Positions 21,528-32,692 of a DNA stretch of 64,000 nt are shown one piece after another. The translations under genes and the position numbers were made by a program. Numbering within the stretch: the first letter of the stretch is position 1; every line of letters starts with the position of its first letter. The DNA comes from Craterostigma plantagineum. Lineage: Eukaryota; Streptophyta; Magnoliopsida; Lamiales; Linderniaceae. Below the pieces are notes generated by a model. That model had not been told where the DNA came from, did not search any database, and worked only from the letters and a program-made list of their open reading frames with translations. The DNA is taken from positions 14,278,001 to 14,342,000 of the forward strand of contig JAPQWV010000018.1 of the NCBI GenBank assembly GCA_027422505.1, given 5' to 3'.

Positions 21528-23466
21528 CGACCTTGCTTTTCATCTCATCGGCATTTTTCGATGTCCTCACGTCGATCTTCTTGACTTCTCAGGTGGTTGT
21601 CAGGGCGGCGTCTCTTCAATCGCCTCCTCTAATTCGAGCACTTCTTCTCTTTGGGGTCCTTTCTCCTTTTTTCCTTCTTTCACGGGCCCCTCGGCCTTTG
21701 AATATTTTTTCTCCTCTTCCTCGTCATCGGCTTTCATCTTTGATGCTTCGCCTTCTTCTTTTCCCGTCTCGAGGTTTAGTGGTGGTTCGACTTTTTTTCT
21801 TTTCCACCACCGAGCGTGATCTTTATCAAGCTTGCTCTCCACGTCATGAGCTACCTCTTCTCGTATGGGTTCGCCCTCAACGTTCGTCTCGTCCTCCTTC
21901 GTCGTCTCAAGTCCGTCGTGTTTTTGTGGCCGAACTTGGTTTGTGCGATCGACGTCCTTATACACTTTCTCCAACAGTTTCCACGCTTCTTTGGCGTTTC
22001 TCGTTCCGCCTATCTCTCTAAGACACCGGTAAAATCTATCGCCTCATAGATGATGAGCAGCACAAGACCATTTTCTATGGCGGCGGCCCGCAACGTCTTC
22101 CGTTGCGACCTTGTATACCCCGTCGTATCAGCTAGGGTATATCCGTCTTCGTTGATTTTCCATAAACCTTGCGATGCAAGCTAAGCTTTCGTTTCGGCGC
22201 TCCACCTTACGTAATTACTTTCGGTGAGTTTTGGCGGGAGTGGCATTCCAACACCTGGTAATTTCAGCATCACCATCGGCTCTGTCGGCTCCGTTGTCAC
22301 CATCGGCTCTGATACCATTTTGTTGTTTTAAGATGCGTAAGATCGAGTGTTTGAAAGGAAGAAAGCTTTTTTTATATGCCGATACAAGCAGAAACACAAC
22401 TAAGCATTACGCAATGAGCCTTTTTAACGTCAATATGTTCTTTCGTAGCGCGTCTGCTTTTCAATTTTGCTCGACCACCAGTTTCCCGTCTTGGATATCC
22501 TTCGCCCTTCGACTCGCTTCTTCTAACATGTTCTTCAATTAAGACATCTCTCTTTTTACTAACTCACAATATGGCACATTTTCGTGCCTTCTCTCCCACT
22601 TATATGATACCATGCATGCACCTATATATACATATATGATAAGAGAAAGACAAATGATGTGAACACAAAAACTAGTTAAATCACGTGTATCTTATTTTTC
22701 GGCTCTAGCATCCTTTCTTGAATTCTTTTTTCTTCTTTATTTTAATTTTATTTTTTATTCTGATTTTATTTGCGACATTCTCCACGACCTTTACAAGATT
22801 TTTATCGTACCCAATATCCGCGGGTGTGTCGATTGGGTCCTTAGCTTCGGATCGCTTGGCCTTCCTTGGCATCTAGAGGGTATCCTTCATTGGTAAGTCA
22901 GTTGTCTCGTTGGTCATGAGCTCATCGATCTTATTCATGACCTCCTCCGGATCTTCTCTGCGACTTTCGTCGATATCTTTTTCTTTCATATTTGGTTATC
23001 GCCCATCCGCTTGGGAACCTCCTTGGTCGTCATCGCGATCTCGTCTTTCTCATCCGTCCTCAATTTTCCGGCGAGCTTGTACTTGTCGTTGCTTCGGGTT
23101 TTCAAGTTATTCATGTATTTTTCGAGGTTGTTCCTCGCCTCGATCCATTCTTTCACCTCCTTTTCTTTCTGGCGCACTTTTTCCTTGTTAACGCGCTCCA
23201 TTTCTTTAGGGCTGACCTCATTAGGTTCCCCCTTCTTCTATCAACTGACTTCTTCGCCAATATTTCGTAGGGCCTCCGTCATGGCTTCATGCGCGTCCGT
23301 CTCATCGCGCTCATGCGTCTCTCGTCGCTCAGCTTTTTCAGCATGCTTGGCCGTCTCTTCAACCGCCTCATCGCCTTTCTCGGACACTGCCGTGCGTCTC
23401 TATGGCTTTTACGTTTGCCTTGTAGGCATTTTATTTAGCCTTTTCCGACGATGCATGCATGGCGTC
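21528..23466 (-). pseudogene. G1 tandem unit 1 (gag plus LTR)
   Basis: On the minus strand the 5' LTR part (about 22760-22318) ends at the primer-binding site GGCTCTGATACCA (22305-22317, plus-strand reading). Gag then starts with ATG inside that site. The head (LPPKLTESNYVRW-like), UBN2 block and acidic linker run to 21528 with several frameshifts. Beyond the LTR, 22770-23466 is gag middle sequence of the preceding repeat, joined where the LTR has lost its first 16 bp or so. The LTR also contains a stretch of gag C-terminal sequence (22425-22545). Confidence 0.65.
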
Positions 23467-25396
23467 GTCGACCTTGCTTTTCATCTCATCGGCATTTTTC
23501 GATGTCCTCACGTCGATCTTCTCGACTTTCTCAGGTGGTTGTCAGGGCGGCGTCTCTTCAATCGCCTCCTCTAATTCGAGCACTTCTTCTCTTTGGGGTC
23601 CTTTCTCCTTTTTTCCTTCTTTCACGGGCTCCTCGGCCTTTGAATATTTTTTCTCCTCTTCCTCGTCATCGGCTTTCATCTTTGATGCTTCGCCTTCTTC
23701 TTTTTCCGTCTCGAGGTTCGACTTTTTTTCTTTTCCACCACCGAGCGTGATCTTTATCAAGCTTGCTCTCCACGTCATGAGCTACCTCTTCTCGTATGGG
23801 TTCGCCCTCAACGTTCGTCTCGTCCTCCTTCGTCGTCTCAAGTTCGTCGTGTTTTTGTGGCCGAACTTTGTTTGTGCGATCAACGTCCTTATACACTTTC
23901 CCAACAGTTTCCAGGCTTGCATTTCTCATTCCGCCTATCTCTATGACACCGGTAAAATCTATCGCCTCATAGATGATGATGAGCACAAGACCATTTTCTA
24001 TGGCGGCGGCCCGCAACGTCTTCCGTTGCGACCTTGTATACCCCGTCGTATCAGTAGGCCATTTCCGTCTTCGATGATTTTCCATAAACCTTGCGATTCA
24101 AGCAAAGCTTTCGTTTCGGCTCTCCACCTTATGTAATCACTTTCGTTGAGTTTTGGCGGGAGTGGCATTCCAACACCTGGTAATTTCAGCATCACCATCG
24201 GCTCTGTCGGCTCTAACGGCTCCGTTGACACCATCGGCTCTGATACCATTTTGTTGTTTTAAGATGCGTAAGATTGAGTGTTTGAAAGGAAGAAAGCTTT
24301 TTTTTATATGCCGATACAAGCAGAAACACAACTAAGCATTAGGCAACGAGCCTTTTTACCGTCAATATGTTCTTTCGTAGCGCGTCTGCTTTTCAATTTT
24401 GCTCGACCACCAGTTTCCCGTCTTGGATATCCTTCGCCCTTCGACTCGCTTCTTCTAACATGTTCTTCAATTCAGACATCTCTCTTTTTTACTAACTCAC
24501 AATATGGCACATTTTCGTGCCTTCTCTCCCACTTATATGATACCATGCATGCACCTATATATACATATATGATAAGAGAAAGACAAATGATGTGAACACA
24601 CAAACTAATTAAATCACGTGTATCTTATTTTTCGGCTCTAGCATCCTTTCTTGAATTCTTTTTTCTTCTTTATTTTAATTTTATTTTTTATTCTGATTTT
24701 ATTTGCGACATTCTCCACGACCTTTACAAGATTTTTATCGTACCCAATATCCGCGGGTGTGTCGATTGGGTCCTTAGCTTCGGATCGCTTGGCCTTCCTT
24801 GGCATCAGAGGGTTTCCTTCATTGGTAAGTCAGTTGTCTCGTTGGTCATGAGCTCATCGATCTTATTCATGACCTCCTCCGGATCTTCTCTGCGACGTTC
24901 GTCGATATCTTTTTCTTTCATATTTTGGTTATCGCCAATCCGCTTGGGAACCTCCTTGGTCGTCGTCGCGATCTCGTCTTTCTCATCCGTCCTCAATTTT
25001 CCGGCGAGCTAGTACTTGTCGTTGCTTCGGGTTTTCAAGTTATTCATGTATTTTTCGAGGTTGTTCCTCGCCTCGATCCATTCTTTCACCTCCTTTTCTT
25101 TCTGGCGCACTTTTTCCTTGTTAACGCGCTCCATTTCTTTAGGGCTGACCTCATTAGGTTCCCTGATCTTCTGTCAACTGACTTCTTCGCCAGTATTTCG
25201 TAGGGCCTCCGTCATGGCTTCATGCGCGTCCATCTCATCGCGCTCATGCGTCTCTCGTCGCTCAGCTTTTTCAGCATGCTTGGCTGTCTCTTCAACCGCC
25301 TCATCGCCTTTCTCGGACACTGTCTCGTGCGTCTCTATGGCTTTTACGTTCGCCTTGTAGGCATTTTCTTTAGCCTTTTCCGACGATGCATGCATG
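23467..25396 (-). pseudogene. G1 tandem unit 2 (gag plus LTR)
   Basis: This is a near-identical repeat of unit 1, offset by about 1.93 kb. The primer-binding site is at 24236-24248. The gag head is open at 24249-23998 (MVSEPMVSTEPLEP, then LPPKLNESDYIRW), followed by the UBN2-like block and the linker. The Ala/Glu/Lys-rich helical part is open at 25560-25174, running into the third partial copy. High identity between units indicates recent unequal recombination or replication-linked tandem formation. Confidence 0.7.
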
Positions 25397-25860
25397 GCGT
25401 CGTCGACCTTGCTTTTCATCTCATCGGCATTTTTTGATGTCCTCACGTCGATCTTCTCTACTTTCTCAGGTGGTTGTCGGGGCGGCGTCTCTTCAATCGC
25501 CTCCTCTAATTCGAGCACTTCTTCCCTTTGGGCTTCTTTCTCCTTTTTCTTTTCTACCACGGGTTTTAGTGGTAGAGGATGAGTGTTTGCTGTGTGAGAG
25601 GATGAACGAATTCTTTTAACAGATGAACGAAACTTTTTTCTTTATATGCCGACACAAGCAGAAACACAACTAAGCATTAGACAACTTACTCTCTTTTTTG
25701 TTAACTCAAAATATGGCACACTTTCGTGCCTTCTCTCCCACCTATATGATACCATGCATGCACCTATATATACATATATGGTAAGAGAAAGACAAATGAT
25801 GTGAACACACAAAAGTAATTAAATCACATGTTTTTCTTTATTTGTTTTTTAGTGATTGTT
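25397..25860 (-). repeat. Third partial G1 unit and LTR fragments
   Basis: The stretch 25397-25565 repeats the gag linker of units 1 and 2 and breaks off at GGGTTTTAGTGG. It is followed by LTR fragments (25572-25633 and 25640-25850) that match 20278-20335 and the unit LTRs respectively. There is no open frame of note. Confidence 0.6.
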
Positions 25861-25861
25861 T

Positions 25862-26154
25862 AGCATTATAAATAAGCATATACACGCATGTATGAGAGTG
25901 GGGAGTGAGCCAAAAATATTATATAGAGAAGAGAGAGTGCGTGGGTTTGGTGAGTGGGAGATAAGGCACAAAGTGCCATGTGTGAATATTAAAAAGAGAA
26001 AGAGAGTGAGCGTGAGAGAATAAGAAAAGGGGTTTCAAGGGGTTTCCTTGTGTGCTTGTATCTGAAATAGAAAGAAAAATAAGTTTCGTTCATCTGTTAA
26101 AAGAATTCGTTCATCCTCTCACACAGCAAACACTCATCCTCTACAAAATAAAAT
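25862..26154. repeat. Right arm of the long inverted repeat
   Basis: This is the reverse complement of 20265-20545. It closes the G1 cluster on the right and abuts unrelated sequence leading to gene 2. Confidence 0.85.
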
Positions 26155-26464
26155 AACACGTATTTGATTCATTTTTTTCCCTTTGAAAAAAATAGGTATT
26201 TATCGAGTCATAAGCATCAGGCATGGTAGGGCTTGTTAGATATAAATAACTACAAATATTGCTAATTTTTTTTGTTTAACTAAATACTAATCTTTGGACC
26301 AAATAGACCAAATGGTTAACTCATTAGCTTGCAAACTACATCAACCATGTAAGTCATATTAATATAAGTTTATGTATGAGAAGTCCACTCAAAATATTTG
26401 GTGATCAAGGAGCTGATCAAACCCTAAGCTACATATTCATGTCTAATAAAGGTAATGACTTATA

Positions 26465-26579
26465 GGGAAATCATTGCCCGCAAATATAATCATAATATCA
26501 CTAATTGTAGAATATACCAATGTCAGTTTCCCGTCACATATGATTGAAATCTAGTGTAGCTATAGACCAATAACAAGGG
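26465..26579 (+). promoter_or_regulatory. Conserved upstream blocks of gene 2
   Basis: GGGAAATCATTGCCCGCAAA (26465-26484) and CTATAGACCAATAACAAGG (26560-26578) correspond to the second and third blocks of the other paralogues, each with a few substitutions. The GGCCGAC block is not found. A (TA)n/(GA)n microsatellite separates the blocks from the coding region. Confidence 0.5.
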
Positions 26580-26589
26580 AGCCAAACGT

Positions 26590-26622
26590 GTATATATATA
26601 TATATATATAATATATATATAT

Positions 26623-26661
<39 letters not shown>
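26590..26661. repeat. (TA)n and (GA)n compound microsatellite
   Basis: A TA run with one phase break (26592-26626) is followed by about 17 GA units (26627-26660), in the 5' region of gene 2, about 45 bp before its start codon. Confidence 0.95.
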
Positions 26662-26664
<3 letters not shown>

Positions 26665-26704
26665 TAATCACACTGCTAAGACTCATAACAAAAGTACGGA
26701 AAAT

Positions 26705-27084
26705 ATGAATAAGGCAAGTCAGCTCTCGGTCACCATTGTGCTTATGTGCCTTGCTGTTGCTTCGTTATTGCATCAAATGACAGTAAATGGCGAGCCAAAC
26801 ACAACCATCGACGAGTTTGATGGCTCGAACGGCACATATGTGGAAGGTAGTGCATATGAAATCGAATATGGTCTCGACGAGTTGGCCTTCATGACTTGTA
26901 CTGAAACCCCCATGCGAAAAACTCTCATTGGCCAATATGCTTGGGGATCTGCATATTGCCAGACAGTACTCGCTAACGAGCCCATCGACTGCACCATTTG
27001 CCTGGATACTGCGGTAGTGAGTTTTCCATGTCTGCGGTAGTTGTAATGATAGACTGCGGCATGAGCTATGGTCCAAATAGTTGA
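26705..27084 (+). pseudogene. Gene 2: Gnk2/DUF26-like protein, frameshifted
   Basis: The signal peptide (MNKASQLSVTIVLMCLAVAS), the PNTTIDEF sequon, DELAFMT and the YCQTVLAN...DCTICL block are all readable. After DCTICLDTAVV the frame runs into stops at 27038. The remaining family C-terminus (VVMIDCGMSYGPN) is intact in another frame up to 27084. Compared with gene 7, about 30 bp carrying the fifth cysteine have been lost, with a frame change. The first mature cysteine is also replaced (DGSNG where the paralogues have NCS or DCS). Two independent losses argue for a real pseudogene. Confidence 0.85.
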
Positions 27085-27244
27085 ATCTCAATAAATGTTA
27101 ACGCGAACATCATCTGAAGACGGGTCGACATTTGATTTCATCTGTGACCATCTGCGACCTATTAACATATATATTATGTTTATATCAACTATGTGTTCTT
27201 ATGTTAATAATTGATGAAATAATCATTTTTATTCACCTTATGCT

Positions 27245-27975
27245 TGTTGGTTCTGGTGTTGGCGTCTGGTCGGACAGAGTTTCGGCTTACTACGTCGAAG
27301 TCGAGGCACGTACGTCGTACGCTTTTCGTAAGACGTTATTGTCCCGTATTTCCAGTGCCTCGGGTTGTCGCAATACGTCCTGAAGATACAACGACTTCAG
27401 GAATTTCGAAACGTCGCACACCGTAACGAAATTATCGGGCGAATTGAATTGAATGATTTTTCATTCTGTCAGGGGACCTATATATAGTTTCTGAAAATCT
27501 GTTGACCTCATTTGACTGGGCCGAATCTGTAAATAGTGTAACCTTTGGCTAGGGGTCAATCTGGGAATAGTCACAACTCTTGGACTGATACCCAATACCC
27601 CTTCAATCAGCAACATCATCACGCCCAGTCAGCGCCAGATCAGCGCCACGTCAGTCCACGTCAGTCCGCGTGTAAGTGACACGTCATCAGCCGCCAAGTC
27701 ATCAAGTTTTTTTATTTTTTTTCGCTTTTTTTTTATTTTTTTCTTCTTTTCTTATTTGGGCTGGCTTTACTAATAATTTCCTATTCACCCGATTTCGGGT
27801 TTGAGCAAATTAATATTCGTTAGATTCGTCTCGAAACGTAGATTCGTAATCTTTCAACGATTTCTCGTTTCGGTGACCGACGTCTTCTCGATTTAATAAA
27901 ATCGTTTTAGCTCTTCTCTTAGTGGGCTAATTACCTACACTTGGGCCCATGGCCCATTAGGCTTAAAACCCAACA
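27245..27975 (-). repeat. LTR of the minus-strand element (731 bp)
   Basis: On the minus strand it starts TGTTGGGTTTTAAGCC directly after the polypurine tract ATTCATGTGGGGGAT (27976-27990 reversed) and ends AGAACCAACA. It is therefore a 3' LTR. Its 3' part is related to the LTRs at 28025 and 31469 (AAGTCGAGGCACGTAC block, CGTAAGACG block). Almost nothing of its internal region survives beyond 28024. Confidence 0.8.
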
Positions 27976-28024
27976 ATCCCCCACATGAATGGAAATTATT
28001 GTAAATGCTATGCATGTTGACTCT

Positions 28025-28491
28025 TGTTGGAAATTTTGAATGAATTAAATAAAGAGGTACAATTGAAAAGGGTATATTCTAAAAGGCATGTCTCTCCAAG
28101 TTAAGAGACTCATCTAGAAAAGAGAACCTTTGGACTTATACCCCTTGATAATGTTCCTACATCTATAAATAGGTTCCCCCACAACATAGGAAATATATAG
28201 AATCATGTCGCATGCTAGAATTGCATCCTAAGTTCATAGCGCAAGAAAGTTCTCGAGTTTCGAGTAAGTTCGCCGGACAACTTCGTCGCGTCGTAGTGCT
28301 GTGATTCCGAAGTTTTAGAAGTCATTGTATCTTGGGGACGATCATCGTAACCCGAGTGAGCACGTAATATCGGGGCGATATCGTCTTACGGAAAGCGTAC
28401 ATAGTACGTGCCTCGACTTCACAAAATTCATGCATATATATATATCAGAATTTAGCCATCGCTCAAGACGCCGACACTACCAAAACCAACA
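28025..28491 (+). repeat. 5' LTR of the plus-strand element (467 bp)
   Basis: It runs TGTTGGAAATTTTGAATG ... CAAAACCAACA and is almost identical to the 3' LTR at 31469-33116 once the LINE insertion is removed. TATAAATAGG near 28165 is a good TATA box. The expected Met-tRNA primer-binding site is not visible just downstream. Confidence 0.85.
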
Positions 28492-31468
28492 ATCATAAGA
28501 CGATATCTTGTGTCTTTGTTCGATGGCTACCAGTTACAATATCTGTGGTTGCAGTATTAAATGAAGAAACGTCGTTTGGGGAAAGAAAGATAAGTTCTTT
28601 TTATTATTATTAATGTGACATCAACTAACATGCTACAGCCCACACACATGTGTTTGTGTACGCAGCAACTAAAACGTGATCTCTAAATATTTGCTCTTCT
28701 CAAACCGTGATCTTGCTGATGTGTTACTCGTCTTCAGCAGTATAAATTTTAACACATGAATGGACAACAAGAATTACATAAGTAAATTCTTATAAGGATC
28801 AGATAAGTCAAGAGGCGCAAGACAAAATTCATAAACATGGGACGGCAGCGATGAACATGTCGCTCTGTGGGTGCATAGGCGCACCATCGAACGTTGTCGG
28901 GCGCGGCAAGAAGAATACCGTGAATCCGATTTATCTCCAACTTATCTATAAATTTTTCTGTCGAAGCTTTTTTTTAGGGGCGCTGTGGCCGCTGCCACGA
29001 CGCCCAAGGACTGATGTTGCATCTGCAGAAGTGGTCGGCGTTTCGAACTGATAACCTTCCAGAGACATCGCCGAGACAGATGCGACGGACTAGAAATGAT
29101 GCTCTACACGTCAAACGTCCAATGGTGTCGACAGGACGACATGGCGTGTGGCTGCTCGGCTATTACCTACGCAGTCGTTGAGCGCTGTGAGGGCTGCCTT
29201 GCTTCTTCTACACCAGGAGCGCTGTCTGGTTACAACACAGTGAAGGTAGCTGCTAATGTCGAGGCTGTGTGGCGATTCACGGAGCAGCGTCGTCAGGCAA
29301 TGGCGAGAGCCGTGGGGTTGGGCGTTTTTCGCAGCTGTGCACGGAGAACGCACGCCAGGCGACATGGTGGCTGCGTGACTGGTACAGCGGGAGCAGCATC
29401 GTGAGCAGCGAATGATGCATGGCTCTGATTGCCATTGCAGGGCTGCCAACGCGGCGTTGCTGCAGCGAGGGGCTGCACTGGAAGCGCTGCGATGGCTGAA
29501 TAGTTATTGCAGTGGTTGTGCACGGAGCCATCCCGTGGAGCTTGAGGGGCTGAGGGACTGTAAAGGTCAAGTCCACGGCTGTGCTAGAGTCCGTTGTGGG
29601 GGCTGAGCATCGTTGGTACAACTTTCGAGTTTGTTGTGTGCACAGAGCAGCTCCTCAAGTGCCGTGCAATTGTATGCTGAGCACTGATCGTCGGGCAATA
29701 TGGGGGCGTGCGGCTTTTGAAAAAAAATGAAAAAAAAGGGACAAATGAAACGATCGAAATTATGGGTCTTGACGTTTTTGCATGCAAGCATAATGTGCCA
29801 AGACTATGTCTTTTGCTGAGCGTTGGGCTCTGCAAATCAGCGCTATCAGGCGCGTGTATGGTTGTAACGCCACAGGACAGTAGCGCCGATGGGCGCTATA
29901 TTGCGCTTCCAAATATAGTATTAATGGTTGTCCCAACAACCTTGTTTGAGCGTTATAGAGCCAAGCACGCTGCTCTACAAGCGGCATTTTATAGAGCTCG
30001 ACTATCGTGGCTGAAATTCTGGCTAATCAGTGATTCTGTGCAAAAAACTATGGCTGAAAATCAGCGTGGCTAATGCACAAAGATGCACCATATATACCCA
30101 AATTGAACGGGTTACTGAATCAAAGAAATTATATCTCTTAAAGAGAGATGATGAGGTGATGTTGATTAGTTAAATGCTACCCCAGAACGTGTGGTGGAGC
30201 GATTCGCCCGGCATATCATGTTTTAATATATTGCCAGATGAAAAACAAAAGACAAGACGAAAAAGGGTTGAAAATCCTACTAGTTATGAAAATGTAGGAA
30301 ATCATCCTACAGTTATCTCAAAGTGTGGGGTTGCTTAATAAAAGCTGAAGTACCTAAACCCTAGCAGGTTCACAAGCAACCCATGCTGTAGCAGCACTAA
30401 AGAGAGTGCTTATCTAAGGCTGACTATTGATCAGCACATTATATTCGAGATATCCGGCAGTTCTTGGACGATACTGCGATATGATTTGGATATCTGACGA
30501 AAACGACTCCAAACCCACGAGTGGTGGTGGAGTAGTAGTGTCTTGCAAATCCTCTAAACAAACAGCATAACTCGATTCGCCGTGGAATTGGAGTTTATAA
30601 ACACTGAATAAATTCGGTGAGGAAGCCGAATGGCATATGAATTTCTTAAAGGATATTATATGTACCTCTAAACCAAATAAATTGCGATAGCAAAATAGCT
30701 ATTCGACGGGCACAAAGTTGCATGTATAACGGTAACTCCCGATACATTCGTCGGAGACATAAAATCGTAAGAAAGCTAGTCTCTAGCGGAATAAATCTCT
30801 AGTGACTATGTGATGTAAGAGAACGTAGTGGATCTTTCACGAAAGGTGTCATAAGAGATTAGTTATATAAGCGTAGTAAGGGGAATGGAGCTAAAAACCC
30901 ACATACCCAAGAAGGGGCTCGGTGGTAACTCAACCTTGATGAGTGGAGATCCCACGAACTTGGTTCAATGAGACAACTAAGCTGAGACCGGTTCAGTAGT
31001 TTACTTGGAAATTTTCTAAAGGCTCATTCTCGAAAGCTGCCCAAGTAATTTTCCGATGAAGTGTGGTAAAGGATAAGCATTTTTATGCCTTTAATGATGA
31101 CTATACCAACTCGGTGGAGTATTTCGGGCTACTCCTGGATTAAGTCCTAATAGTCGTTCACCTATATAAGTGAGAAGTGGGGCCGCTTCGATGGAAACAC
31201 TTATGAATCCGAGATATGGTCCAAGGCCGAAACGGACACAACGTGAGAATCGAAAGAAATCAGATTCATCATTATGTGTATGCTGTTGTCTTGGTTTACA
31301 CAAAAAGCCGCCAGTTAAAGACATCACGTTCACTGAGCAGCGAGTATACCCGATAGCATTTCACTGGGGAAGGTTCAAAGCCACAAGCTACCTATCTCGA
31401 TGCAATGATGGGTCGTCGGGGCTTTCTTGCCAGAGTCAATGTGCATTAATGTCATTCATGTGGGGGAT
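28492..31468 (+). other. Internal region of the plus-strand element, no intact gene
   Basis: I find no gag, integrase or RT. The part 28820-30075 is unusually GC-rich (many GCTGTG, GCAGCG and GTCGTC words), with overlapping short frames on both strands, none with a recognisable domain. The part 30080-31460 is AT-richer and looks like a conserved non-coding 3' region (for example the stretch around GGTCCAAGGCCGAAACGGAC at 31216). It ends in the polypurine tract TGTGGGGGAT (31459-31468) before the 3' LTR. This suggests a non-autonomous element. Confidence 0.5.
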
Positions 31469-31517
31469 TGTTGGAAAGTTTGAATGAAATTAAATAAAGA
31501 GGTACAATTGAAAATGG

Positions 31518-32692
31518 GTTTACTCGCTGTCAAGCCCTAGTAGAAAAGATCACAGCTCGCATGAAATGTTGGGCTACACGTAATTTGTCCTACGCAGGTA
31601 GGCTATGTCTGATAAATTCCGTGCTTCTAGCTACACATGGGTATTGGGCCTCCATGTTCCTGCTGCCCAAAGCTGTGTCGAAGCAGGTGGATCGAGTTTG
31701 CAAAGATTTTCTATGGGGTAGGAAAGAGCAAACAAAAACTGTCCCTTTAATAAGTTGGGACCGAGTATGTTGGTCTAAGCAGCGAGGAGGCCTCAACATC
31801 CATGATTGTGGGACGTGGAATGTAGCGCTAGCAGGTAAACAAATCTGGGATATCACCAAGGAGGTGAATTCGCTTTGGATCAAATGGGTCAATGAGGTAT
31901 ATTTGAAAGGGGCCTGCTTTTGGGATTACAGTCCGGCGGTGGATTCGAGCTGGCACTGGAGGAAATTAAATCGAGTAAAGTGGAAATTTAAGGAGGGTTA
32001 TAGGGATGGGAGATGGACTGCAACAGAGGAGGGCTGCTATTCAGTATCCTCGGGATATCAATGGCTGAAAGGAGAAGGCACTGTATTCCCATATGCCCGA
32101 GCTATTTGGAACCGTTATAACATACCCAAGCATGCATTTGTGTTGTGGCTGATTGTGCATAAAAGACTACTTACTGTGGATAGGTTGATGAAATGGGGTG
32201 TAACAGTTCTAAACCCCAGATGTTGGTTGTGTGGGGAAGCTGATGAATCCCTGATGCACTTGTTCATGGAATGTAATTTCAGCCAGAGGTTACTGCAGTT
32301 ATTGCAGGATTGGATGCATCAGAGAGCACATATCTGCTCATTTGAATCCGTATGCGAGTGGCTAATGGAGATGGGAAAGAAAAGACAGGCAAAATTTGGA
32401 ATAACCATTGCTTGCTTCTCGTCAATACTTTATCACATTTGGACCGAGAGGAACAGCAGGGCACACGCAGGAGGGTGGAGGACAGAGGAGCAATTAGCTC
32501 AACAGATCAAGAAGGAGATGCAAGTGAGAATAGGAGCGGTTTGTCGAGTGAAGAAAGCGATTACATCTGATATTTTTTGTAGAGTTGTATATGGTTCATG
32601 AGATATAGCTAGAGAATACAATGGATGATGTAAGGGTTCTAATTGTGGCAGTGGTAAATGAAATATCATTCTACCAAAAAAAAAAAAAAAAA
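31518..32692 (+). mobile_element. 5'-truncated L1-type LINE with poly(A) and target duplication
   Basis: The insertion begins in mid-ORF2 and ends with a 17-base A run (32676-32692). It is flanked by GAAAATGG, 8 bp. Severe 5' truncation with a poly(A) end is the signature of target-primed reverse transcription. It lies in the 3' LTR, so it is younger than that retrotransposon. Confidence 0.92.
31561..32601 (+). pseudogene. LINE ORF2 C-terminal part (zf-RVT domain)
   Basis: The frame is open upstream of the first ATG, back to about 31520, and shows the thumb region of plant L1 reverse transcriptase (ITARMKCWATRNLSYAGRL). It continues through a WGRKEQTK, SWDRVCWSKQRGGLNI block to the zf-RVT zinc-binding domain (FVLWLIVHKRLLTVDRL, then CWLCGEADESLMHLFMEC), ending at 32601. 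The endonuclease and catalytic RT core are absent because of 5' truncation. The frame is intact over 346 codons, which points to a fairly recent insertion. Confidence 0.88.

Larger units (their letters stand above)
19217..26154. mobile_element. Rearranged cluster of a gag-only LTR retroelement (family G1)
   Basis: About 6.9 kb is built from copies of one element type, in both orientations. From left: a plus-strand gag C-terminal piece with polypurine tract and LTR (19240-20251); a minus-strand LTR-like piece (20265-20829); minus gag (20832-21354); a short plus gag head (21355-21527); two tandem minus-strand units of about 1.93 kb (21528-23466 and 23467-25396); a third partial unit (25397-25565); LTR pieces; and an inverted copy of 20265-20545 at 25862-26154. 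No protease, integrase or RT is present anywhere. The same protein family is encoded by the cleaner element at 46318-49943. Confidence 0.75.

Noticed and set aside
20679..24136. Plus-strand frames rich in Ser and Phe (145-225 codons)
   Set aside because: They are the antisense of the Lys/Glu-rich G1 gag-like protein, whose codons GAA/AAG give TTC/CTT on the other strand.
29096..29621. Overlapping reading frames of 60-114 codons on both strands
   Set aside because: They lie in GC-rich sequence between two LTRs, overlap on both strands and show no domain, signal peptide or conserved motif.
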